Shown here: positions 18,878 through 27,377 of the stretch, piece after piece
Position numbering within the stretch: position 1 is the stretch's first letter
How the letters are laid out: each line of letters starts with the position of its first letter
Source of the DNA: Olivibacter sp036959255
GTDB lineage: Bacteria; Bacteroidota; Bacteroidia; Sphingobacteriales; Sphingobacteriaceae
NCBI RefSeq assembly: GCF_036959255.1
Contig: NZ_JAWMTI010000004.1
Span: 124,001 to 188,000 of the forward strand
Direction of reading: 5' to 3'
DNA length: 64,000 nucleotides
The notes under the pieces: generated by a model
Seen by the model: only the letters and a program-made list of their open reading frames with translations
What the model was told of the DNA's origin: nothing
Database searches by the model: none
Translations under genes and position numbers: made by a program

Positions 18878-21187
18878 ATGAAGCAAATATATTCCATCAT
18901 ATTACTTGTTTTTCTTTGGAAGTTTTCCGCTGCTCAGGAAGTAGATCTAAGTTCATATAATGTTATATGGAACGGTCAAAGTAACAATTCGAGTGAATCC
19001 ATGCCTTGCGGGGGAGGGGATGTGGGATTGAATGTATGGACAGAGAAGGACGACGTACTGTTTTATATGGCGCGCAGCGGAACCTTTGACGAAAACAATA
19101 CGTTATTGAAATTAGGGCGCGTTAGGTTGCGCTTATCACCTAATCCATTTCATGGTGGTGCGTTTAAACAGGAGTTAAAGCTTCAGGAGGGAGCCGTATA
19201 CATTGAAGCGAAGAATGAAGCGGTTTCGGCAAAGATCAAACTGTGGGTGGACGTGTTTGCACCGGTCGTGCACGTAGACATTGCGGCGAATAAACCTTTA
19301 CAGATAACAGCTACCTATGAAAACTGGCGATATCGAGATCGGATTACCAAGGGAAAGGAGAATAATGCGAATGCCTATAAATGGGCTCCGCCAGGTGATG
19401 TTGTTACCAAAAAGGATATCGTTGACTATGAAACTCCAAACGGGATCTTGTTTTATCATCAAAATGGGGACAGCACCGTTTTTGATGTGACTGTAAAACA
19501 GCAGGGTTTAGATGGGGTTAAAAAACAGTTATTTAATCCTTTATCCCATCTAACTTTTGGTGGATTGATGACGGGCGAGCACATGAAACCATCAGGAGAA
19601 ACCTCTGGGAGCTATTTGGATACGGACTATAAAGGATGGGGGTTAACGACCGAAAAAGCAACAAAAAATCAGTCCATCAAGATTTATCTCTATACCAAAC
19701 AGGAGAAATCCATCGATATTTGGAAGGAAGAATTATTTCGCACGGTAGAAAAGAAGGATAAGGAAGCTGCCGAAAAAAGTAGAGAATGGTGGGCGAACTT
19801 TTGGAAGCGGAGCTATGTCTGCATAAAACCAACCAATCAGGATACCAGTGATCTTGATTGGCAGATGGGTAGAAATTATCAGTTATTCAGGTATATGCTT
19901 GCTTGCAATGCTTTCGGGGAATATCCGACGAAATTTAATGGTGGCCTTTTTACCTTTGATCCTTCTAGGATCGATGAGACGATGTCTTATACGCCGGATT
20001 TTAGGAATTGGGGAGGAGGTACCCACACGGCTCAAAATCAACGGTTGGTATATTGGCCTCTGTTAAAGAGCGGAGATGGAGATTTAATGAAGCCTGCATT
20101 TGATTTTTATCAACGGATATTAAGGAATGCGGAGTTAAGAACACAGGTCTATTGGTGCCATCGTGGCGCGAGCTTTACCGAACAGATTGAGAACTTTGGT
20201 TTGCCAAATCCTGCAGAATATGGATGGAAGCGGCCGACTGACTTTGATAAAGGAATGGAGTACAATGCCTGGCTGGAATATCAATGGGATACGGTATTGG
20301 AATTCTGCGAAATGATCTTGGCAAGCCATCGATATCATGATAGAAATATTCGTCAATATCTACCTTTAGTAGAAAGCTGTTTGCAATTTTTCGATGAACA
20401 TTATCAGTATTTGGCAAAAAAAAGAGGACGGAAAGCGTTGGACGAAAACGGGCATCTTGTACTTTATCCTGGTTCCGCTGCTGAAACGTATAAAATGGCT
20501 TACAATGCCAACTCCACTGTAGCGGCGTTGAAGATTGTTACAGAAGGGTTGTTAGCGCTTCCTGACACCCTTCTACCTCCTTCCAAAAAAATCGAATGGC
20601 GCGAAATGCATTCTCGTATTCCTCCTTTAAACTTTAGAACGATAGAAAACCATACGCTGTTGGCGCCTGCCAAGCTCTGGGAACGTATAAACAATGTCGA
20701 ATCGCCGCAGCTTTATCCTGTATTCCCTTGGGGAATCTATGGGATTGGAAAACCTGGCTTAGACACTGCTCGTAATACTTATTGGTTTGACCCTGATGCA
20801 CGGAAATTCAGAAGTCATGTTGGATGGAAGCAGGATAATATATTTGCCGCTCGTTTAGGTTTGACCGATGAGGCTTTGCAATTAAATAGGCTAAAGTTGA
20901 AAAACGCGCCGCGTAGATTTCCCACTTTTTGGGGACCTGGTTTTGATTGGGTTCCTGATCATAATTGGGGTGGTACCGGTATGATTGGCTTGCAGGAAAT
21001 GCTCTTGCAGACGGTTGGTGATAAGATTTATGTATTACCGGCCTGGCCAATGGATGTCGATGTGGAATTCAAACTACACGCACCGGATCAAACCAGCGTA
21101 CACGTGAAAGTGGCCGGCGGGAAAATTAAAAAACTCATCGTTAGCCCGCAAAACCGAATGAATGATATTGTACTGCCGACAGAATAA
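18878..21187 (+). CDS. DUF5703-type exported protein, probable glycoside hydrolase
   Basis: A 769-residue protein with a signal peptide (cleavage after about SAAQ, residue 20). The N-terminal part, YNVIWNGQSNNSSESMPCGGGDVGLNVW followed by LLKLGRVRLRLSP, is the DUF5703 pattern. The middle and C-terminal parts (LFRYMLACNAFGEYPTKFNGG, EYQWDTVLEFCEM) look like an (alpha/alpha)6 barrel of the GH95-like kind. The location next to GH106 and GH127 supports a role in cutting plant glycans. The catalytic residues and the linkage cut cannot be named from sequence alone. Confidence 0.75.
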   Translation: MKQIYSIILLVFLWKFSAAQEVDLSSYNVIWNGQSNNSSESMPCGGGDVGLNVWTEKDDVLFYMARSGTFDENNTLLKLGRVRLRLSPNPFHGGAFKQELKLQEGAVYIEAKNEAVSAKIKLWVDVFAPVVHVDIAANKPLQITATYENWRYRDRITKGKENNANAYKWAPPGDVVTKKDIVDYETPNGILFYHQNGDSTVFDVTVKQQGLDGVKKQLFNPLSHLTFGGLMTGEHMKPSGETSGSYLDTDYKGWGLTTEKATKNQSIKIYLYTKQEKSIDIWKEELFRTVEKKDKEAAEKSREWWANFWKRSYVCIKPTNQDTSDLDWQMGRNYQLFRYMLACNAFGEYPTKFNGGLFTFDPSRIDETMSYTPDFRNWGGGTHTAQNQRLVYWPLLKSGDGDLMKPAFDFYQRILRNAELRTQVYWCHRGASFTEQIENFGLPNPAEYGWKRPTDFDKGMEYNAWLEYQWDTVLEFCEMILASHRYHDRNIRQYLPLVESCLQFFDEHYQYLAKKRGRKALDENGHLVLYPGSAAETYKMAYNANSTVAALKIVTEGLLALPDTLLPPSKKIEWREMHSRIPPLNFRTIENHTLLAPAKLWERINNVESPQLYPVFPWGIYGIGKPGLDTARNTYWFDPDARKFRSHVGWKQDNIFAARLGLTDEALQLNRLKLKNAPRRFPTFWGPGFDWVPDHNWGGTGMIGLQEMLLQTVGDKIYVLPAWPMDVDVEFKLHAPDQTSVHVKVAGGKIKKLIVSPQNRMNDIVLPTE

Positions 21188-21271
21188 CCAGGTGAATTTT
21201 AGTGTCAATCAATCTCGATTTTTAGGGTGTTAGTAGTGAATTTCGGAATTTTTGGTGTTAAAAAAATGCTC

Positions 21272-21312
21272 AAAAAAAAGAGCCCCGCTTCATGCAGGGC
21301 TCTTTTTTTTTA
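21272..21312. terminator. Bidirectional intrinsic terminator
   Basis: The stem AGAGCCC (21279-21285) pairs with GGGCTCT (21297-21303) and is flanked by an A run on the left and a T run on the right. It therefore ends both the + strand DUF5703 gene and the - strand rpsF-rpsR-rplI operon. Confidence 0.9.
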
Positions 21313-21326
21313 TTTTACAGAAAATG

Positions 21327-21770
21327 TTATTCTGCCACAACTGCAAAAGGAACTTGAACTTTAACTTCCTTGTGTAAATTTAAGTTAGCAGTATATTCAC
21401 CAAGTTCTTTTGGCTCTACTTCAAATGTGATGCGACGACGGTCAACTTCAAAGCCTTCTTTTTTCAAAGCATCAGCAATTTGAATAGTATTTACCGAACC
21501 GAATATCTTACCGCTTTCTCCAGCCTTAGCGCCTATTGTCAATTTAACAGACTCTAACTTAGCGGCTAGATCAGTAGCATCCTTTTTAATTTTTTCTTGC
21601 TTGAATTGTGCTTGCTTAATGTTTTCTGCAAGTACTTTCTTGGCTGAAGGAGTAGCTAAAATTGCCAAACCTTGAGGAATTAAGTAATTACGACCATAAC
21701 CGTTTTTTACCGTTACGATATCATCTTTCTCGCCAAGTTTCTTAATATCTTGTTTTAAAATAATTTCCAT
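21327..21770 (-). CDS. rplI: 50S ribosomal protein L9
   Basis: A 147-residue protein with the L9 N-terminal domain (MEIILKQDIKKLGEKDDIVTVK..GYGRNYLIPQG) joined by a long helix to the C-terminal domain. Full family length. It is the last gene of the rpsF-rpsR-rplI operon, 18 bases after rpsR, and is followed by a clear terminator. Confidence 0.98.
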   Translation of the reverse strand: MEIILKQDIKKLGEKDDIVTVKNGYGRNYLIPQGLAILATPSAKKVLAENIKQAQFKQEKIKKDATDLAAKLESVKLTIGAKAGESGKIFGSVNTIQIADALKKEGFEVDRRRITFEVEPKELGEYTANLNLHKEVKVQVPFAVVAE

Positions 21771-21788
21771 GTCGTTCTTACCTCCAGA

Positions 21789-22052
21789 TTATTTTAATGA
21801 ATCAGTTACATAAGGTAATAAACCAATATGGCGTGCGCGTTTCACAGCCTGTGCCACTTTACGTTGGAATTTTAAAGAAGTTCCTGTTAGGCGGCGAGGT
21901 AAGATCTTACCTTGATCATTTACAAACTTCAACAAAAAGTTTGCATCTTTATAATCGATATACTTAATACCATTCTTTTTGAAGCGGCAGTACTTTTTAC
22001 GGTTATCCTCTACTTTAGGGGCAGTAACGTATTGAATTTGCTCTTTTGCCAT
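21789..22052 (-). CDS. rpsR: 30S ribosomal protein S18
   Basis: An 87-residue protein with the S18 core (KYCRFKKNGIKYIDYKDANFLLKFVNDQGKILPRRLTGTSLKFQRKV split over the middle). It binds 16S rRNA together with S6 in the small-subunit platform. Its ATG overlaps the rpsF stop by one base (TAATG), so the two partners are translationally coupled. Confidence 0.98.
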   Translation of the reverse strand: MAKEQIQYVTAPKVEDNRKKYCRFKKNGIKYIDYKDANFLLKFVNDQGKILPRRLTGTSLKFQRKVAQAVKRARHIGLLPYVTDSLK

Positions 22053-22420
22053 TATTTTGCTACCTCCTCAGTTTTAGTTTCAGGTTTCTTGTTGAAAGCA
22101 CCGCTGCGTTTTTTCTCGTTGTAAGCAATTGCGTGCTTATCCAAAGAAATGGTAAGGAACCGCATTATACGTTCGTCACGTTTGTATTCAAGTTCCAGCT
22201 TGCTGATTATTTCACCTGGAGCCTTAAATTCTGTTAGGTGATAGAACCCTGTTGTTTTTTTCTCAATAGGGTACGCTAATTTTTTCAAACCCCAATTATC
22301 CTCTTGGATAATTTCGGCTCCGTTTTCAGTAAGGATGTTTTTGAATTTGGTAATCACCTCTTTCGCAACTTCTTCTGATAACAACGGGGTAAGAATTACT
22401 ACGGTTTCGTATTGTTGCAT
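22052..22420 (-). CDS. rpsF: 30S ribosomal protein S6
   Basis: A 122-residue S6 protein (YETVVILTPLLSEE at the N-terminus, KLAYPIEKKTTGFYHLTEF in the middle), with a charged tail after residue 100 that is common in Bacteroidota. First gene of the rpsF-rpsR-rplI operon, preceded by a well-formed promoter. Confidence 0.98.
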   Translation of the reverse strand: MQQYETVVILTPLLSEEVAKEVITKFKNILTENGAEIIQEDNWGLKKLAYPIEKKTTGFYHLTEFKAPGEIISKLELEYKRDERIMRFLTISLDKHAIAYNEKKRSGAFNKKPETKTEEVAK

Positions 22421-22466
22421 TTCGTTAAAAAATTATTATTTTGTATTGTCCGCACAAAGCGGAGCG

Positions 22467-22498
22467 CAAAGATAGGTATATGTTTTTATAATTGCAAA
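22467..22498 (-). promoter_or_regulatory. Bacteroidota-type promoter of the rpsF operon
   Basis: On the minus strand, TTTG (22498-22495) and TATCTTTG (22474-22467) are 20 bases apart, matching the sigma-ABfr consensus TTTG-N19-21-TAnnTTTG. The leader to the rpsF start is about 40 bases and holds the small hairpin TCCGC-TTTGT-GCGGA. Confidence 0.75.
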
Positions 22499-22503
22499 CG
22501 TCT

Positions 22504-22561
22504 ATTAATTAGCCAATATGTCAATTAGCCAATTAGCTAATCACCACATTGGCTAATTAAT
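22504..22561. repeat. Perfect 14-bp inverted repeat between rpsF and dnaX
   Basis: The arms ATTAATTAGCCAAT (22504-22517) and ATTGGCTAATTAAT (22548-22561) are exact complements, and further copies of AATTAGCCAAT and TTAGCTAAT lie between them. Related words (ATTAGCTGATTAGCTAAT) occur at the end of the GH106 gene. Confidence 0.7.
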
Positions 22562-22585
22562 TCAAAAATACGTACCTTCGTGCCG

Positions 22586-24379
22586 ATGGATAATTTTATT
22601 GTTTCTGCGCGTAAGTATCGGCCTTCAACCTTTGAAACGGTCGTTGGGCAGCAACACATTACCGGAACGCTTAAGAACGCCATTAAGAATAGTCAATTAG
22701 CACAAGCCTTTCTTTTTTGCGGTCCAAGGGGGGTGGGGAAAACTACCTGTGCCCGCATTTTAGCAAAAACAATTAATTGCCAGCAATTAAGTCCTGAGGT
22801 AGAAGCTTGCGGAAACTGCGATTCCTGTAAATCATTCCAGCATGGTAATTCTTTTAGTATTCACGAATTGGACGCTGCCTCTAACAACTCTGTTGATGAT
22901 ATCAGAAGTCTTATTGAGCAGGTGCGGATCCCTCCCCAGACAGGTAAGTATAAAATTTACATCATTGATGAGGTGCACATGCTTTCGACACAAGCCTTCA
23001 ACGCGTTTCTGAAAACATTGGAGGAGCCACCGTCGTATGCTATTTTTATTTTGGCGACCACCGAGAAACATAAGATATTACCAACGATTTTATCGCGGTG
23101 TCAGATTTTTGATTTCAATCGGATCAAAGTTGAGCATATTGCCGGTCATTTAGCGAACATAGCCAATAAAGAAGAGGTTACTTACGATCAGGATGGTTTG
23201 CACTTGATCGCGCAGAAAGCAGATGGGGGGCTTCGAGATGCTTTATCCATGTTCGATCAGATTGTAAGTTTTTCCAATAAAAATGTTAGTTATCAGGCTG
23301 TTATCGATAATTTAAATATTTTAGATTACGATTATTACTTTAAGCTAACGGATGCTATTCTTGCTGAAGATGCAGTGAACGCATTATTGGTATTTGATGA
23401 AGTGCTTTCCAATGGCTTTGATGGTAGTCATTTCATTTCGGGATTAGCATCACACTTTAGAAATTTATTGGTAGGTAAAGATAGCGCAACACTTAAGCTG
23501 TTGGAGGTGAGTGAAAATATTCGCCAGCGTTACATAGAGCAAGCGCAGCAAACTGAAGTAGGTCTTTTACTCTCTACCCTAAATATAGCTAATCAATGCG
23601 AAATTAACTATCGAACAAGTAAAAATCAGCGCCTTCAGGTAGAGCTTGCCTTATTAAAAATGTGCCACGTCCGATCAGCCATTCAGGTTAACAAACAGCC
23701 GATAGAAATGAATAACCGACCCGAGTCGGTAAAAAAAAAACCTGATACATTCGTAGCGAACGCTTTGGAAAATGCTTCTTCAGTGGCCGAAACGAAACCG
23801 AAGGAGACGATAAAGCAAGCACAAGTACAAACAGTAGTGGAGTCGAATATCCCTCCTGAGTCGCAGGAAACTCGTACGTCGGGGAAATTGAAAATCCCGA
23901 GCTTTAAAGATATGAAGCTCTCTTCGTCAGTCCCCAGTTTGAGTGATGTCTTCAAAGATAAAAAGGAGGTTGACCCCGATGCCGATCCTGAATATATTAT
24001 GGGATCAGATCAGCAGCACTTCACCTATGAAGATTTTCTAAAGATTTGGCATGCCCTTGCAGATAAAGCAAAGGCCGAAAGCAAAATTACCCTTTTCACC
24101 TTAATGACTGCGAATCCGCCAAAACTCCGCGACGATTTTAAAGTGGAGATCATGGTGGAGAATGCTATTCAGGAAAATTTATTATCAATATCTAAAATTG
24201 ATATTCTGAACGAATTGCGTGTCAAATTGAAAAACTTTGCAATCGATCTTATTCCTGTACAAGCGGAATCTAATGTGATTCGTAAACCCTATACCAATCA
24301 AGAGAAGTACCAGGCGATGCTTGCGAAAAATCCGCTGGTAGATAAACTGAGACAAGAGTTTAATTTAGGGTTCGATTAA
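22586..24379 (+). CDS. dnaX: DNA polymerase III subunits gamma and tau
   Basis: The clamp-loader ATPase, 597 residues from ATG 22586; a GTG two codons upstream (22580) is possible but less likely. Walker A is GPRGVGKTT (46-54), Walker B DEVHML, and the arginine-finger motif is LSRC. Four cysteines (C65, C75, C78, C81) form the DnaX zinc module. The C-terminal third is the tau-type variable linker with a terminal domain. Family length is normal for Bacteroidota. It is transcribed away from rpsF. Confidence 0.97.
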   Translation: MDNFIVSARKYRPSTFETVVGQQHITGTLKNAIKNSQLAQAFLFCGPRGVGKTTCARILAKTINCQQLSPEVEACGNCDSCKSFQHGNSFSIHELDAASNNSVDDIRSLIEQVRIPPQTGKYKIYIIDEVHMLSTQAFNAFLKTLEEPPSYAIFILATTEKHKILPTILSRCQIFDFNRIKVEHIAGHLANIANKEEVTYDQDGLHLIAQKADGGLRDALSMFDQIVSFSNKNVSYQAVIDNLNILDYDYYFKLTDAILAEDAVNALLVFDEVLSNGFDGSHFISGLASHFRNLLVGKDSATLKLLEVSENIRQRYIEQAQQTEVGLLLSTLNIANQCEINYRTSKNQRLQVELALLKMCHVRSAIQVNKQPIEMNNRPESVKKKPDTFVANALENASSVAETKPKETIKQAQVQTVVESNIPPESQETRTSGKLKIPSFKDMKLSSSVPSLSDVFKDKKEVDPDADPEYIMGSDQQHFTYEDFLKIWHALADKAKAESKITLFTLMTANPPKLRDDFKVEIMVENAIQENLLSISKIDILNELRVKLKNFAIDLIPVQAESNVIRKPYTNQEKYQAMLAKNPLVDKLRQEFNLGFD

Positions 24380-24438
24380 GCTTATCGAGTAGCAATTTTA
24401 GAAGCCAGCCATTCTATTGTCAATAGTCAAATCAAGAA

Positions 24439-24852
24439 CTAATCCCGCTTCGGATAACCCTCCTCGTCTAGATCGTCTCTTTCATCTTCCGGTGTTTCCG
24501 CTAATTTTTTATCTTTTTTATTTAAGCGGGTGATCTTTCCATTGTCGATATGCATTCCTAGATTTTCAGCATCGGTTTCCAGCGATTTATTCGGATCGTA
24601 TTCATCCCCTACATATTGATTCGCTTCATCCCAATCTGAATTATCGTCTTCACCTTGTCGTGCTGCTGTGTCATAGGGGTCTTCATGCTGATAGGCTCTT
24701 TCTTCATCAGGATAATCCTTTGTATCGGGATCGATATCATATTCAAAACTATCTTCCTTTTCGTTATAACGCAGATTCGCAATATTCCCCCTATCGGCTT
24801 GATCATTTTGAATCTTTTCGTTTTTCTTCATGTTCGGTTTGTCCCTGTTCAT
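24439..24852 (-). CDS. Small acidic hydrophilic protein of unknown function
   Basis: A 137-residue protein with a very high share of Asp, Glu, Asn and Lys, no hydrophobic segment and probably little fold (for example DIDPDTKDYPDEERAYQHEDPYDTAA). I do not recognise a domain. A second in-frame ATG at 24831 (MKKNEK) could be the true start. It lies convergent to dnaX. Similar disordered acidic proteins are often annotated only as hypothetical in this family. Confidence 0.6.
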   Translation of the reverse strand: MNRDKPNMKKNEKIQNDQADRGNIANLRYNEKEDSFEYDIDPDTKDYPDEERAYQHEDPYDTAARQGEDDNSDWDEANQYVGDEYDPNKSLETDAENLGMHIDNGKITRLNKKDKKLAETPEDERDDLDEEGYPKRD

Positions 24853-24920
24853 AACTGTTTTCTAAATTACTACATATTACAACAGTCGATTGAACAATAG
24901 GTTTGTTAAACGGTGTTTAA

Positions 24921-25081
24921 GAGCCTGTTTAAAATTTATCTAATTATTTTCTTATGCCTCTTTTTGGCTGCACCTGCGTTAAATTTATCGGGATCAGCTT
25001 CCTGCTGTCCCTGCGAAATTTGCCCTGGTTCACTCAAAAATAGCCTACAACAAATTTTATAATACAAATTTAAACAGGTTC
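24921..25081. mobile_element. 161-bp MITE with GAGCCTGTTTAAA-type ends and TAA target duplication
   Basis: The left end GAGCCTGTTTAAAATTT and the right end AAATTTAAACAGGTTC are inverted copies with one mismatch and a one-base length difference. The unit is flanked on both sides by TAA (24918-24920 and 25082-25084), a 3-bp duplication typical of the IS5/IS1031 group. There is no transposase frame inside, so it would be moved in trans by a full-length IS elsewhere in the genome. Confidence 0.75.
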
Positions 25082-25091
25082 TAAGAAGTTC

Positions 25092-25099
25092 TATCTTTG
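25092..25099 (+). promoter_or_regulatory. TATCTTTG -7 box at the right edge of the MITE
   Basis: TATCTTTG matches TAnnTTTG and lies eight bases beyond the MITE target duplication and three bases before the ATG at 25103. If functional, the -33 region would fall inside the MITE, but no clear TTTG is seen at the right distance. A later start codon or a leaderless message would be needed. Confidence 0.35.
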
Positions 25100-25102
25100 T
25101 TT

Positions 25103-27001
25103 ATGTTTAATCGATCGGCGTTTTTTGTCAACCTGATTCTTTTTATAGGCTTCCTCCTTGATTCATCTGTTATGCAGGCACAGCAAACCGTCATGCTGAA
25201 GGATAGTTTGCGCGAACATATGTTCACTTTCGCAGAGCTGGGATCCTTGATAGATACAACGGGGCGGTTAACATTCAATCAAATTCGCCGTTTAGATAGA
25301 TCCTCGTCTTTTTCAACGAATCGGGCCAGTACACCACAGAATACACAGATTAATCAATATTATTGGTATAAATTACGAATCGATCACCAGGATACACAGC
25401 GGAAGTTATTCGTTTTGGAGTTTTTTGATCAAACTATCGATCATATTGACGCGTATATACCGACCAAGAATGGCGAATATGCACAGATCATATTGGGCGA
25501 TCAATCGAATTTCTCCGCTCGCCCCTTTAAACACAAGAATTTTGTTGTCCCCTTGTACGATGAATTACAAGGAACCCACGCCTATTATTTCCGTATCAAA
25601 TCGTCCCAATTAGCGGATATTATCATCGTTCTCCGTTCCATTGACTATTTTGTCGGTTATGCCTTGGGTGAGTATTTCAGCTTTGGCATTTTCTATGGCA
25701 TGATCGTCATATTTTGTTTTTACAACATGGTGATGCTTTTTGCCGTCAAACAACGAGCCTATCTATACTATGTCTGTTACCTAATATGTGTTGGGCTCTT
25801 TGAAATGTGCACAGATGGTATTGCTTACCATTATTTATGGCCAAATTCGTCTAGTTGGAATCAGTTCGCCTTTGGCGTTGTTTTATGCTTGATGAGTATA
25901 TTTGCCCTGTTGTTTACACAGCGCTTGTTGTTACTACATAGAAAAGCGCCTCGTTTACATTTTTTTATCTCCATTATAATCGCCCTTCGATTACTGTTTT
26001 TTGCCTATTGTTTACTCTTGGATAAAAGTCTTTTCAATTATAAATTCCTGGAAGCAATCCCGCTTTTTGTGGCATTTGGCTCAGGAATCTATATATGGTT
26101 AACAGGTTATCGGCCCGCTCGCTATTTTGTCATAGGTTATGGTTTCCTATTCTTTGGTTACCTCGTAAAGTTTCTCATTATGTTAGGATTTACTTGGTTG
26201 AATTTCGGAATCCTCTCCTATTATATCTTAAGTTTCTGTTTTATCATGGAAATGACCTTCCTCTCTTTAGCAATCGGTGATCGTGTACGTGTGCTTAAAT
26301 ACAGTCGCGATCGGGCACAACAGCGTACCATCAAGCAAATGAAGATTAATCAGGAACTGAAAGACAATATCAATCGAGCGCTTGAAGCGAAAGTAAAAGT
26401 GCGCACCAAAGAGCTCGTCGAAAAATCTACCATTATTGCGCAACAAAATGAGGCACTCTTCACGGCGAATCGAACACTTCAAGAGCAGCGAGATGAGATA
26501 GCCCGCATCAATGCCCTGCTTAATAAAGATAATGAAGAATTAAAAGAAAATGTTCAACAGGTTACCCGTGCTCGCGTATTGTCTACCGATGTTCGTTTTG
26601 ATGAATTCAGCAAGCTATACCCCGATCAGGAAAGCTGTTTGAAATTTTTGGCCGAGCTCAAATGGAAAGAAGGGTATCAATGTAAGAAATGTAATAGCAA
26701 CAGCTACTATCCAGGACATTTACCTTACAGTAGACGTTGCTCAAGTTGTGGATATGAGGAATCTGCTACCGCCCATACTTTATTGCAGAACGTACGTATA
26801 CCCATTAACAAATCTTTCTATCTTATTTATCTCATCTATTCCACCAAAGGAAAAATATCTTCACATAAGTTATCCGACATCTTATCGATAAGGCAGAGTA
26901 CTTGTTGGGCATATAGTAAAAAGATCAAGCAACAAATAGAAGATAAGAAGTTCTCTTTCCGGAAATCGAACGAGAAAGGGTGGAGTGAATTACTCTTCTA
27001 A
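25103..27001 (+). CDS. 7TMR-DISM receptor fused to an IS1595-transposase-like zinc ribbon
   Basis: A 632-residue protein from ATG 25103. It has a signal peptide to about residue 27, a periplasmic 7TMR-DISM extracellular domain (about 30-180), seven membrane helices (about 185-390) and a coiled coil (about 395-495). The C-terminal domain has C527-x2-C530 and C546-x2-C549. That last part (LYPDQESCLKFLAELKWKEGY.C..C...C..CGYEESATAHTLLQN, then a helical segment) matches the N-terminal zinc ribbon and helix region of IS1595-family transposases but has no DDE catalytic domain. The protein could be a membrane receptor that binds DNA or another partner directly instead of carrying a kinase or LytTR output domain. 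Confidence 0.82.
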   Translation: MFNRSAFFVNLILFIGFLLDSSVMQAQQTVMLKDSLREHMFTFAELGSLIDTTGRLTFNQIRRLDRSSSFSTNRASTPQNTQINQYYWYKLRIDHQDTQRKLFVLEFFDQTIDHIDAYIPTKNGEYAQIILGDQSNFSARPFKHKNFVVPLYDELQGTHAYYFRIKSSQLADIIIVLRSIDYFVGYALGEYFSFGIFYGMIVIFCFYNMVMLFAVKQRAYLYYVCYLICVGLFEMCTDGIAYHYLWPNSSSWNQFAFGVVLCLMSIFALLFTQRLLLLHRKAPRLHFFISIIIALRLLFFAYCLLLDKSLFNYKFLEAIPLFVAFGSGIYIWLTGYRPARYFVIGYGFLFFGYLVKFLIMLGFTWLNFGILSYYILSFCFIMEMTFLSLAIGDRVRVLKYSRDRAQQRTIKQMKINQELKDNINRALEAKVKVRTKELVEKSTIIAQQNEALFTANRTLQEQRDEIARINALLNKDNEELKENVQQVTRARVLSTDVRFDEFSKLYPDQESCLKFLAELKWKEGYQCKKCNSNSYYPGHLPYSRRCSSCGYEESATAHTLLQNVRIPINKSFYLIYLIYSTKGKISSHKLSDILSIRQSTCWAYSKKIKQQIEDKKFSFRKSNEKGWSELLF

Positions 27002-27377
27002 ACTGAATTTGATTATTATTTTCTGCCCAGAACATCTTGTAGTGGTCAGGCTCCATCGTATAAAAATAATCGAATTCGGGTTTCGGGTATGGTGGATATT
27101 ATTGTAATAAAATCAAAAAAAGATAACGGTACTCAAGCGTATCATAGTGTATATGTTACACATATATGTATTTAATCATCAAGGTGCTGAAACACAGCTT
27201 TTGCTAATCAATTTATATTTCGGTATTGAAACGTATCAATTGTTTTGTAATAATCTAATTATCAACATATTACGTAATAAAACATTTGTTTTTTCACTAT
27301 TTTCCTATCTATATTTGTCTCGGCATAGATCGCCAGCTAACAATAAACAATTTTAATTATACCAATCTTATTAAACT
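27002..27377. other. Intergenic region upstream of susC-like gene
   Basis: A 376-base AT-rich gap. A hairpin pairing GAATTTGATTATT (about 27005) with AATAATCGAATTC (about 27065), one mismatch, lies at its left end and may end the receptor transcript. The right end carries the susC promoter, listed separately. No gene is supported. Confidence 0.5.
27285..27317 (+). promoter_or_regulatory. Promoter of the SusC-SusD-GH30 operon
   Basis: TTTG (27285-27288) and TATATTTG (27310-27317) are 21 bases apart, close to the Bacteroidota consensus. The predicted leader is about 55-60 bases. No sigma/anti-sigma pair or HTCS regulator is encoded next to it. Confidence 0.65.

Noticed and set aside
27005..27120. 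A minus-strand frame reading like protein (PKPEFDYFYTMEPDHY)
   Set aside because: It is only about 30 residues, opens after a stop and ends in the neighbouring gene; I could not match it to a family. It might be a gene remnant, but the support is too weak.
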